From an uncultured Atopobium sp. (GTDB taxonomy: Bacteria > Actinomycetota > Coriobacteriia > Coriobacteriales > Atopobiaceae), in assembly GCA_938036925.1 (NCBI GenBank), contig CALHVU010000019.1, positions 1-30,978 on the forward strand: DNA of 30,978 nt, in the 5' to 3' direction. The notes under the pieces were generated by a model. That model saw nothing but the letters and a program-made list of their open reading frames with translations. It was not told the origin of the DNA and did no database searches. Below, in pieces: positions 24,193 through 30,978 of the stretch; position 1 is the first letter of the stretch; each line of letters opens with the position of its first letter. Made by a program: the position numbers and the translations under genes.

Positions 24193-26776
24193 TCGTCCTC
24201 ACCGCCTTCTGAACCGCTCGAGCGAAATCACGGTCTCCAATATTGTTAGAGTTCTCATCAATAACCTGTCCAAGCTCACCGTTACGCATGAAGTCATAGA
24301 TATCTGCAAGCGTGGTTGCATTTGCGCGTTGCTGTCTTGAATCAAGCTCAAAAGCGGCACGATAAATACCGTTTGCATTAGCGTCAGCAACCGCTGAGAA
24401 GCTCAGAGGACGAGCATTACTAAAGACGTCATGTACGCTTGACAGAGCACTCATTGCTTCTGTTTCAGCAAGTGCGGAACTTCCCTTAATCCCCTTTGCA
24501 AAGTCTCTCATGAGAGCACGGCCAGAATACGTCGTGTAGCCATGACCTGAGAATGGTCCTTTCTTTGCAGGTGAGAATGGGAATAGCTTACGCACCGCAC
24601 CGAGCGCGTCTGATGCTGCGCTTGTTACTGCATTTACAGCATTTCTGATGCCTTTGGCGAAGCCATCTAAGAGCGCTTTACCAGAATTAACAAGCCAATC
24701 GCCCGCATTAGAAAAGAAACTTTTAATCTTATCTGGAACGCTCTTCACAAAATCAACTGCTGCATTTAGGCCATCTGTAACCCCACGGAGAAATCCGTCG
24801 GCGGCCTCTGATGCTTTTGCCGCCATGTCGACTGCCCAAAGAGCAATGTTTACCAAAAGCGTTGCAAGGGCAGTTTGAACTTGTTCTGGAATCGTCGATA
24901 CAAATAAGACGAACTGAGCAAATGAGCTTGGTAGGTCGACAGTAAAGAAGTTGACAACGTTCTGAACAAATTCAGAGCCAATCTGAACCGCCAGCTGAGC
25001 AAGTTGAGCGCCTAGTCCAAACAGAAATACAACTGCAAAAGTAAGCGCGTAAAGAACCATTGATGGTAGCTCTTGGATGAATTGTCCTACCGCTGCGGGA
25101 ATCCCTTGAACAAATTGGACGAATTGAGTGAAAGCTGTTGGCAATGTTGTTGTAAAGAAACCAACTATGGAATCTACTGCACCACTAATAGCCGAGCAAA
25201 TAGAGTCCCAAATACCAATTACAGCATTTCTAAAATCTTCATTAGTATTCCAGAGCCATGTAAAAACAGCCCCGAGAGCAACTACCGCTACTGCAATCCA
25301 GCCAATAACAGGGATAGATCCTACAAGGGCTAGAAGGCTTGTTCCAACGCCACTAATGGCCGTTGAAATCGTTCCGAAGACACTCGCAAGTGCCCCACCC
25401 TCACCAACAAGCTCACCAAAAACAGAAAGCGTTGATAGGACGCCTTCTCCACCCTTGATAGCATCAAAGGCCAAAGAAGCGGCACTTTTTAGAAGTCCAA
25501 AGTCATCTGCTATTGAACGTACGGCTTTGATTGTTTCGTAAGCAATCAGGGCGGTTGCTACGGCAACAATGACGGGTGCAACAACCGCGAGGTTATCTCT
25601 CAAACCTTGAACTGCATCACGTGCGAGCTCTATAGCAGACTTAACGCCATCGACAGCAGATTTAAGCAAATCTGCCGCGCTGCGGGATGTATCCTCTGAG
25701 CTATCTAAACCAGTAAACGTTGTTATGAGGTCGCCAATAAGCCCGATAATACTGTCGAATACGTCTTTTAGCGCATTTAAAGCATCGCCAAATGATGTGA
25801 TTGCTCCGTTATTTTGAAGCTGGTCCATAAAAGAACCAACAGTGGAAATAACGGGGTCAAGATACGTGATAACTGTATCGGCTATACCAGAAAAGCTGCT
25901 AGAGAAATCATTGATTGCACCTGCAATATTAGCTTGGCCAATATGATCAATAATCTTAGCAACAGCCTTATTAATACGGTTCTGAACATTGGTCCATGCG
26001 GTGCCAATTGACTCCGTTGAGATACGTGCCTGCTCAGCAAATGAAGCATAGCCAGGAAGACCTTCATTATTAAGGCTTACAATTGCATTGTTGAATTGGT
26101 CAAATGTAATTGCGCCGCTTTGCATAGCCTTATACAGGTCTGCTTGGTTTGCATTAGCACCGAGTAGAGCTTTAGCAATCTGATTCAGCTGGCCTGGCAT
26201 CGCTTGCGCAAGAATCTTCCATGACTGCATGTCGACTCTGCCTGTCGAGAGCATTTGGGAATACTGCTCAAAAGCAGAATTCATTATCTCTTGGCTCTTA
26301 CCGCCAGCCAAAAGTGCGTTATTAAATGCCAGGGCAACATCTGTTGCTGTGGCAAGTGAACCAGACACAGGTGCAATCTTCTGCACTGAGCCAACAATGG
26401 CGTCAAGCGATGTTGGAAGACCGTCAATACCAGACGAAAGCCGTTCAATAGTCGCACGCGCGTCGTCTGCAGAATAGCCAACAGACTGCATAATCTTAGG
26501 GAAGTTTGCAATCGTGTCGACGCGGTTGACCGCAGAGGCAATTGAACCAGAAATCGCATCTAACGCACGAGATGTAACGCTTGATACAATTCCCATAATG
26601 GCGCCGGTTGCGCCGCCAAAGCCGCTTGCGTAGTTTTGAGCGGCCTGTCGTCCAGCGTTTGTGTGGACAGACACCGCCGATTTATATCCACTTCCCAGTG
26701 CTCGCTTTACATTAGCACCAAGATTGTCAAATTTAGGAGTAAGAAGGACGGAACCTCTTACTACTGTTCCAGCCAC
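24185..26776 (-). CDS. Tail tape measure protein
   Basis: An 863-residue protein that sets tail length and is ejected with the DNA. Residues about 85-240 match the tape-measure N-terminal domain (NFPKIMQSVGYS..., LPTSLDAIVGSVQKIAP, MQSWKILAQAMPGQL). Hydrophobic segments are at about 396-413, 480-509 and 573-590, as is common in these proteins. The long Ala/Val/Ser-rich rest is helical in character. No lytic domain is recognisable. The start is GTG 26776 with AGGAGGTG upstream, 10 bp after the frameshifted chaperone gene. By the family rule of about 1.5 angstrom per residue, the tail would be roughly 130 nm. Confidence 0.93.
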   Translation of the reverse strand: MAGTVVRGSVLLTPKFDNLGANVKRALGSGYKSAVSVHTNAGRQAAQNYASGFGGATGAIMGIVSSVTSRALDAISGSIASAVNRVDTIANFPKIMQSVGYSADDARATIERLSSGIDGLPTSLDAIVGSVQKIAPVSGSLATATDVALAFNNALLAGGKSQEIMNSAFEQYSQMLSTGRVDMQSWKILAQAMPGQLNQIAKALLGANANQADLYKAMQSGAITFDQFNNAIVSLNNEGLPGYASFAEQARISTESIGTAWTNVQNRINKAVAKIIDHIGQANIAGAINDFSSSFSGIADTVITYLDPVISTVGSFMDQLQNNGAITSFGDALNALKDVFDSIIGLIGDLITTFTGLDSSEDTSRSAADLLKSAVDGVKSAIELARDAVQGLRDNLAVVAPVIVAVATALIAYETIKAVRSIADDFGLLKSAASLAFDAIKGGEGVLSTLSVFGELVGEGGALASVFGTISTAISGVGTSLLALVGSIPVIGWIAVAVVALGAVFTWLWNTNEDFRNAVIGIWDSICSAISGAVDSIVGFFTTTLPTAFTQFVQFVQGIPAAVGQFIQELPSMVLYALTFAVVFLFGLGAQLAQLAVQIGSEFVQNVVNFFTVDLPSSFAQFVLFVSTIPEQVQTALATLLVNIALWAVDMAAKASEAADGFLRGVTDGLNAAVDFVKSVPDKIKSFFSNAGDWLVNSGKALLDGFAKGIRNAVNAVTSAASDALGAVRKLFPFSPAKKGPFSGHGYTTYSGRALMRDFAKGIKGSSALAETEAMSALSSVHDVFSNARPLSFSAVADANANGIYRAAFELDSRQQRANATTLADIYDFMRNGELGQVIDENSNNIGDRDFARAVQKAVRTNA

Positions 26777-26786
26777 TATTCACCTC

Positions 26787-27565
26787 CTAGCGTTCTCTAA
26801 AAAGAAGCTCCTCAACGCGGTCCTGTGAAACGTTAAGAAGCTTCTTCTTACTTTGTTCTTGTTTCAGTTCTGGACGCTTAACGGCGTCAGGCTTTCTGCC
26901 TTTACCTCCTGCTTGTTCATATCGAAGATACGAAAGGTTATCAACCGCCAGTGCAAGCAAATAGTCGCTATTGGACCAGTCATTTCTGGGGTCAACATTG
27001 CACACTGTTCTTGAGCCATGAGGGAGGTTTATCATCAAATAAAACAGACGCTCAAACTCACAAGAGTCGATGAGCGTCTGTAGCTTTACTTGGTAATACT
27101 GCTGAAAGTCTGCTTCCAGCTTGCCCCTTTTTGTGTCATCACACAGAATTGGAGCAAGCGGAATTAGTTTTTTGCGTCAAGTTTTTCCAGAAGAGCGGAC
27201 TCAATGCGCATGATCTCTTCAGCGTCGTCATATCCGAGCTTGGCGGTTACGATTTCCACAACATGATTGTCACAATCGCCGCCAAAAAGATAGTCGTAGA
27301 GAGCAAGTACAGGAGAAAGTGCTTCTGGGCTATTTTGCTCTGCATCACTAACACGAGCCATGCGACGCATAAACTCACGAGACTTAGTACGACGCATATC
27401 AACGACATACTCTTCACCCTCGAATTCAATTACGCGCTCATATGGAGCGTACTTATGCTTATCCTGTACAAAGTCAAGATAATCGTGCTCCAACTTTGCA
27501 CGTGAATTTTCTTTCTCCGCTGCGAGCTCTCGAAGCTGCTCCGCTGACATGTTGGAAATATCCAT
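26787..27565 (-). CDS. Tail assembly chaperone long form, made by -1 ribosomal frameshift (gpGT-like)
   Basis: This is the fusion product predicted from a -1 slip at 27167-27173. The first 133 residues are shared with the short chaperone. After the slip, reading continues as LIPLAPILCDDTKRG..., through MINLPHGSRTVCNVDPRNDW, and ends with a Lys/Glu-rich tail, giving about 259 residues. The second half (27167-26787) has no ribosome binding site or sensible start of its own: its first possible start is a TTG at 27038, deep inside the conserved reading. It is open all the way back to the slip site. In lambda, the homologous pair gpG/gpGT recruits tail tube and tape measure. The position between major tail protein and tape measure fits exactly. 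Confidence 0.85.
27119..27173 (-). promoter_or_regulatory. Programmed -1 frameshift signal: slippery heptamer plus downstream stem
   Basis: In minus reading, the heptamer A AAA AAC (27173-27167) is in the correct phase of the short-form gene (GCA AAA AAC, then stop TAA). After a 7-nt spacer, GCTTGCTCC (27159-27151) can pair with GGGGCAAGC (27127-27119) in a 9-bp stem with one U-G wobble. The loop carries a nested 5-bp hairpin (TGTGT/ACACA, 27145-27132). Slip site, spacer and stem match the standard design. Confidence 0.85.
27164..27565 (-). CDS. Tail assembly chaperone, short form (gpG-like)
   Basis: A 133-residue acidic protein (for example FEGEEYVVDMRR, DYLFGGDCDNHVVEIV) at the tail-chaperone position between major tail protein and tape measure. 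It ends in LDAKN with the stop directly after the slippery heptamer. An in-frame TTG start at 27580 is possible. ATG 27565 with GAGGAC upstream is preferred. In the family, the short form is made in large excess over the frameshifted long form, and both are absent from the mature virion. Confidence 0.85.
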   Translation of the reverse strand: MDISNMSAEQLRELAAEKENSRAKLEHDYLDFVQDKHKYAPYERVIEFEGEEYVVDMRRTKSREFMRRMARVSDAEQNSPEALSPVLALYDYLFGGDCDNHVVEIVTAKLGYDDAEEIMRIESALLEKLDAKN

Positions 27566-27587
27566 ATTGAGTCCTCTCAAAACTTAA

Positions 27588-28214
27588 TTAATGTACAACG
27601 CCAGGAGTTGCGCTCGCTTTTGTGGTGTCATAGAAGACATCACGATAAGTATCGCCGTCAAAGACCTCGGCTGGCATACACTTAATGGTTGGGGTATAGC
27701 CAAGGAAGTCAGAGCTGTTCTGCTTTACGGTATCGCGCTCAAAAATGCGCCCAACAGGGATAAGAGAGCGCTTAACCGTTGTCTCATTAATGACCGCGTC
27801 AAAAATGTAGATGCGAGGTGCGGTAAAGCGTGGGTTGTGGCGAACGGTAATAGAACCGTCTGTCTCAACCTTGACGTTATCGTCTCCGTAAATGACCTTC
27901 AAAATAGTCTCAGCAGACTCAAGGAATGTCACCTTTGCAGACTCTGAGTACTTAGAGATTGAGGAACTAATGGCATTTCCTCCCCAGTCGTTCTTATCCT
28001 CTGAAGAGAGATCAACAGAAAACTCAACGCCATCCTCAGAAATATATCCAAGTGACTTAATCTTGCCAGGATTTGCGGTCATCAGATCCTTGATGGTCTT
28101 TTTGACATCAAGAAGCGTCTTAATGTCAACGCTTGGGTCAACAACTGCGGCATATCCGCCAGGACGGCCCTTTGCTGCTCCAACGGAATTTGCATTGTAA
28201 ATAGCATCAGCCAT
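27588..28214 (-). CDS. Major tail protein
   Basis: A 208-residue protein that forms the tail tube. It contains stretches typical of this family: KIKSLGYISEDGVEFSVDLSSEDKNDWGG near the middle-left (about 51-79) and a C-terminal part with TPTIKCMPAEVF. It lies between the tail-terminator-type gene and the chaperone pair, the standard location. Its ATG is 9 bp after the stop of the upstream gene. No Ig-like C-terminal extension is present. Confidence 0.85.
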   Translation of the reverse strand: MADAIYNANSVGAAKGRPGGYAAVVDPSVDIKTLLDVKKTIKDLMTANPGKIKSLGYISEDGVEFSVDLSSEDKNDWGGNAISSSISKYSESAKVTFLESAETILKVIYGDDNVKVETDGSITVRHNPRFTAPRIYIFDAVINETTVKRSLIPVGRIFERDTVKQNSSDFLGYTPTIKCMPAEVFDGDTYRDVFYDTTKASATPGVVH

Positions 28215-28223
28215 GATTACTCC

Positions 28224-28574
28224 TTACAGACGTGTAGTAATATACACATCTAATTGATATCGATATTTCTTTGAATCCGGGTCTGGGAAGTCGTAGATAC
28301 TTTGAACTTCAACCTTGATGACCTTATCAAGCTCTTGCCAGCACTCAAGCAAAAGAAGTCTTATTGCCAAAGCAAGCTTATATGCGGAAGCATCCGTTGT
28401 ACTCCAAGATTGCACTGCAAGATTAGCTATATCCCAGCCAATCGTAGAGCTTCCTCCGGTTCGCGTAACGGTAATAAACTCTTTTGGTTCACGGGCGGGA
28501 ACTCGTGTTGAAGCAGGGACGTTAAGCTTTTCACTCATATACTTAGTAAGGTCCGAAAGAATGTCATAGCTCAT
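28224..28574 (-). CDS. Tail terminator-like / head-tail joining protein
   Basis: A 116-residue protein with a mixed alpha/beta pattern (LSDLTKYMSEKLNVP at the N-terminus, LALAIRLLLLECW helix, closing strand YRYQLDVYITTRL). It matches the minor-capsid/tail-terminator type that caps the tail at its head end. It is placed immediately before the major tail protein gene, as usual for this role. Its start overlaps the stop of the preceding gene in an ATGA arrangement. The exact role is by size, pattern and position. Confidence 0.62.
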   Translation of the reverse strand: MSYDILSDLTKYMSEKLNVPASTRVPAREPKEFITVTRTGGSSTIGWDIANLAVQSWSTTDASAYKLALAIRLLLLECWQELDKVIKVEVQSIYDFPDPDSKKYRYQLDVYITTRL

Positions 28575-28867
28575 CCTCTACACCCTTTCTTAAGAATATT
28601 GAGCTTTGCGTTAGCACGCCCAGCCCATATGCCGTTCTCTGCTCCAGAGCAGTACACAAGGCCAGCTGCGGTGTACTCGCGATTAACCCATTTGGCGTCA
28701 AATAGAGCACCATGTTTGAGGTATTTTTCTGGCAGTAAAGAATTGCATTTTGCTGCACAAATCTGAGCCGCCTCGCGGCACATATCAGCTACAGGAGCGG
28801 TATGAAGCACCTCACGAATACCAGCCAAATCAGGTTTAAGTCCTGTGACGACAAAATCATTACCCAT
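28571..28867 (-). CDS. Neck/minor capsid protein (HK97 gp10-like position)
   Basis: A 98-residue protein, unusually rich in cysteine for a virion protein (MCREAAQICAAKCNSLL, then VYCSG and KKGCRG). An N-terminal helix-strand pattern is followed by a short beta region. A longer start at 28903 lies inside the upstream gene. ATG 28867 overlaps the upstream stop by 8 bp and is preferred. It occupies the HK97 gp10-like slot between head-tail stopper and tail terminator. The family itself is not certain. Confidence 0.6.
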   Translation of the reverse strand: MGNDFVVTGLKPDLAGIREVLHTAPVADMCREAAQICAAKCNSLLPEKYLKHGALFDAKWVNREYTAAGLVYCSGAENGIWAGRANAKLNILKKGCRG

Positions 28868-29201
28868 CGACAACCACCGCCTCAACTTCCCTATTCCAGT
28901 CAAGCGGCGTTAGGTTGTTAAGGTAGGGCTGTGGGTCACCAACGACCGCAAACCTCAGGTCATCAAACTCAATAAAAGTTCCCCTTAGACTTCGCTTATA
29001 AGTCTTTGGAAAGTGAAAGACCATGTCTATGCGGTCGCCGTTTGGGCGCGTCGCAGACAAATCAGATGTCGCAACTGGAGCTGGTAAGACATTGTCAACA
29101 AGCTCATAAGACTCTACTCCAGAGGTCTCATTGCCATGATCATCTAGGACAGTAGTTACTCTAACCACTTCTACCCGAACGCCTCTAATTGCTGCCATCA
29201 T
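28860..29201 (-). CDS. Head-tail stopper/closure protein
   Basis: A 113-residue mainly beta protein (RVEVVRVTTVLDDHGNE, then DRIDMVFHFPKTY, then FAVVGDPQPYLNNLTPLDWNREVEAVV). The C-terminal VGDPQPY...PLDWNR pattern is typical of small head-closure proteins that plug the connector after DNA packaging. Two successive ATG codons (29201 and 29198) are possible starts behind GAGGTGA. The 5' end overlaps the connector gene by 17 bp. Confidence 0.7.
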   Translation of the reverse strand: MMAAIRGVRVEVVRVTTVLDDHGNETSGVESYELVDNVLPAPVATSDLSATRPNGDRIDMVFHFPKTYKRSLRGTFIEFDDLRFAVVGDPQPYLNNLTPLDWNREVEAVVVDG

Positions 29202-29604
29202 TCACCTCGTGGTCTTGCTTAAACATTGGCTGAATTGAGCCAATTCTGATACCACTCAAGCCGAGTCGAGTGCGCTCAGAGCGCGTTACATACAAATCAG
29301 CTGTTGGATTTGCAAAAGTCAATGTCGACTCATAAGGGCCGGCATGCTGACTGTACTGAGAAGCACCCTCAAAACCAGCAGGAACATTCACAGCACGAGC
29401 AACAATCGCACAAGTAACGGCGCAAGCATTTTCATCAAATCGAAGATTCAAGCCTTCTTTGTAAGCCGTTTGATGATATGCAATGAAATTAGAGCGCAAG
29501 AGGGCTGAGGCATCTTGCAAAAGCACCTCAACCCTCTCTGGAGCACCAGACCCATAACGTTTCTCATAGTCGGCCTTTGTGGCAAAGCTTCTTGTCTCTG
29601 CCAT
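29185..29604 (-). CDS. Head-tail connector (adaptor) protein
   Basis: A 139-residue largely helical protein (ATKADYEKRYGSG..., VEVLLQDASALLRSNFIAY, ENACAVTCAIVARAV) with a C-terminal arm (LGLSGIRIGSIQP). The arrangement matches Gp15/Gp19-type adaptors that form the ring below the portal. It is the first gene after the major capsid protein, as expected. ATG 29604 follows a GGAGG-type site. Confidence 0.75.
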   Translation of the reverse strand: MAETRSFATKADYEKRYGSGAPERVEVLLQDASALLRSNFIAYHQTAYKEGLNLRFDENACAVTCAIVARAVNVPAGFEGASQYSQHAGPYESTLTFANPTADLYVTRSERTRLGLSGIRIGSIQPMFKQDHEVNDGSN

Positions 29605-29616
29605 ATAAGCCTCCTA

Positions 29617-30501
29617 TTAAGCGGCAGTACCGTTTGCAAGGCGGACAAACTGTGCCTTATCACGAGCGACAAAGCCGAACATAAAGGTGCACTTAAGAGC
29701 AAACATATCACGCTGGTAGAGGTTCATAGCAGTTCCGCCAGCGTTAATAGTTGCCTGGTCAGCCATAGAAATGGCGATGTCCTTAACAAGACCAAAGCGA
29801 GCGCCAGTCCAATCGCCACCAACGCCAACAAGCTCTGGTGTCTTGGAGGCAACCTTTGCCTGATAAGCTGCACGAGAGAAGAGAGATGGGATAGCAAGAA
29901 CAGAAGAACCGCCGTCCTTACCCTCAACTGCTGGGTTGGTGATAAAGAGCGGACGCTGCTGGCTGTCCTTAGCCTTAAGAAGCAGGGTGCGAGCCTTTGG
30001 AGAGAGGACCCAACCGTTAAGGTCACCGTTAGCGTTGGAGACCTTCTCAAGTGCGTCAACAAAACCGTCATAAGGCTTAGCAGAAAGGTCTACAGACTCA
30101 GCATCTGCAAGAGTATCAAAGCCAGTGCCAGGAGCAGTGCCATACATAATGGTAGAGTCAACCTTGCGGCCAATAGCACCTGGAAGACGGTTCTGAAGCT
30201 CTGCAAAGATAGCCTCATAGTTATCCTTGAACTCATTGGAGAAGAGCTCAATAACGGTGAGCTTATAAGGCTTCATTTCCTTTACACCAAGAGAGGTATT
30301 AGATACCTTAGCCTCTTCACCCTCAGCGGTAAAAGATGCCTCTGGGTCACCAGTTACAACTGGGATAGTCATGCCGCGGCCAGGAAGCTCAATTGGAGTT
30401 GCGAGCTGCATAATTGCAGACTGGTCTTGAACGTTTGCAAAGATCTCGTCGGAGAGGTCTTTTGGAAGTGTTGCAGAAGTTGTCAAAATACCGGTTGCCA
30501 T
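29617..30501 (-). CDS. Major capsid protein (HK97 fold)
   Basis: A 294-residue shell protein. The N-terminal arm (about 1-30) is short and has no protease-cleaved delta domain. The E-loop/P-domain region includes IPVVTGDPEASFTAEGEEAKVSN (about 46-68) and the spine helix NYEAIFAELQNRLPGAIGRKVDSTI (about 94-118). The C-terminal part ends in LKCTFMFGFVARDKAQFVRL. This is the pattern of siphovirus HK97-fold capsids that use a separate scaffold, which lies directly upstream. The ribosome binding site is AAAGGA. Confidence 0.9.
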   Translation of the reverse strand: MATGILTTSATLPKDLSDEIFANVQDQSAIMQLATPIELPGRGMTIPVVTGDPEASFTAEGEEAKVSNTSLGVKEMKPYKLTVIELFSNEFKDNYEAIFAELQNRLPGAIGRKVDSTIMYGTAPGTGFDTLADAESVDLSAKPYDGFVDALEKVSNANGDLNGWVLSPKARTLLLKAKDSQQRPLFITNPAVEGKDGGSSVLAIPSLFSRAAYQAKVASKTPELVGVGGDWTGARFGLVKDIAISMADQATINAGGTAMNLYQRDMFALKCTFMFGFVARDKAQFVRLANGTAA

Positions 30502-30517
30502 ACTTAAATCCTTTCAA

Positions 30518-30970
30518 TTAGTTGAATGTTTCGGCCATGAATTGACCAAATTTTTGGGCTGGAGTTTCTCCAGCCTGTGTAGAAATGCCTGATTCTGGAA
30601 TGATTGGAGCAGAAGGCTTTTTGGCGAACGCCGCTACGGCTTCTGCAAACGTCTTCATGCTCGCTTCATCTGCGCCTTGAATGAGGTCCTCTGGTACCCC
30701 TGTGTCTTTAGCGACTTGCTTGCGCATCTGCTGCAATTTAGCGTTCTCATCACGTGTCAGCAGTTCACCTTTAAGGTTGTCAACCTCAGCGAGTGCCTTT
30801 TTCAGCTCCTCGGAGCCACTCTTTTCGAGTTCGTCAAGCTTTTCAGCCTTGGCTTTCAAGTCATCATAATCAGAGAACTCAGAGCGAACTTTTTCACGCT
30901 CTCTTTCAAGCCTGTCTTTCACGATCTTGTCGAGCTGCTCTTGAGTGGTTATAGGTTCCTTCAAATCCAT
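30518..30970 (-). CDS. Capsid scaffold protein (DUF4355/GP20-like)
   Basis: A 150-residue, highly charged, helical protein. Residues about 1-75 form a long coiled coil (KIVKDRLEREREKVRSEF, then DLKAKAEKLDELEKSG). The C-terminal part is Ala/Pro-rich with a short basic/hydrophobic end (TPAQKFGQFMAETFN) likely to contact the capsid protein. It guides procapsid assembly and leaves before maturation. It sits just upstream of the major capsid gene. The start at 30970 has GGAAAG upstream at the window edge, so the gene is complete. Confidence 0.87.
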   Translation of the reverse strand: MDLKEPITTQEQLDKIVKDRLEREREKVRSEFSDYDDLKAKAEKLDELEKSGSEELKKALAEVDNLKGELLTRDENAKLQQMRKQVAKDTGVPEDLIQGADEASMKTFAEAVAAFAKKPSAPIIPESGISTQAGETPAQKFGQFMAETFN

Positions 30971-30978
30971 TTCTTTCC

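Noticed and set aside
26787..27038. Stand-alone 83-residue gene starting at TTG 27038
   Set aside because: No ribosome binding site, and the frame is open upstream to the slip site. It is the second half of the frameshifted chaperone.
29515..30507. A 330-codon plus-strand open frame opposite the capsid gene
   Set aside because: It is fully antisense to a well-supported major capsid gene and has a cysteine- and serine-rich, non-protein-like composition. It is a codon-bias shadow.
1..30978. CRISPR arrays, riboswitches, insertion sequences, toxin-antitoxin or other defence genes
   Set aside because: I looked for regularly spaced repeats, transposase or nuclease motifs and long structured leaders, and saw none that I could support.

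Overview
The window looks like a low-to-mid GC, Gram-positive-type anaerobic fermenter. The best guess is a member of the Coriobacteriia close to Atopobium/Lancefieldella. This rests on an LPXTG surface protein, lipoprotein ABC sugar uptake, a PTS, a phi LC3-type phage holin and general gene content. It is an inference, because no rRNA or marker gene is present.

Bases 1-12,380 are host chromosome dominated by alpha-glucan metabolism. At the left is a monocistronic LPDTG wall-anchored adhesin/pilin-like gene with its own promoter and terminator. Next, read right to left, comes a maltose/maltodextrin locus: solute-binding lipoprotein (malE), two permeases (malF, malG), ATPase (malK), 4-alpha-glucanotransferase (malQ) and maltodextrin/glycogen phosphorylase (glgP). 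A divergent GntR/UTRA regulator faces malE across a 295-bp control region that holds an 18-bp perfect palindrome over the malE -35. Imported maltodextrin would be disproportionated by MalQ and phosphorolysed by GlgP to glucose-1-phosphate. Two strong hairpins divide the operon: a 32-bp palindrome between malE and malF, and an intrinsic terminator between malK and malQ. An orphan ABC-2 polysaccharide/teichoic-acid-type export permease follows.

Bases 12,381-18,627 are host housekeeping genes: a diacylglycerol-kinase-family lipid kinase, PTS enzyme I, 1-phosphofructokinase, tRNA-Lys(CTT), tRNA-His(GTG), a PatB/MalY-type C-S lyase/aminotransferase and tRNA-Arg(TCT). Each minus-strand unit ends in a clear intrinsic terminator.

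Bases 18,628-30,978 are the late half of a siphovirus-type prophage lying against tRNA-Arg(TCT), all transcribed leftward. In transcription order it carries scaffold, major capsid protein, four head-tail connector/neck genes, major tail protein, the tail assembly chaperone pair, tape measure, Dit, tail-tip protein, a small Zn-ribbon protein, a tail appendage protein, an XhlA-like membrane protein, holin and a choline-binding-type amidase endolysin, then a strong terminator. Terminase, portal, integrase and the early region must lie beyond the right edge. The tail chaperone pair carries a textbook -1 ribosomal frameshift site (A AAA AAC, 7-nt spacer, 9-bp stem).

I did not find a clearly new defence or mobile system. 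The most informative items are regulatory: the frameshift cassette, the two operon-splitting hairpins in the mal locus, the palindrome and 21-bp-spaced repeats in the mal control region, a GGCGAGAAACCC-type motif recurring past host terminators, repeated TAATG stop/start couplings, and the unusual GGNG motif in FruK.
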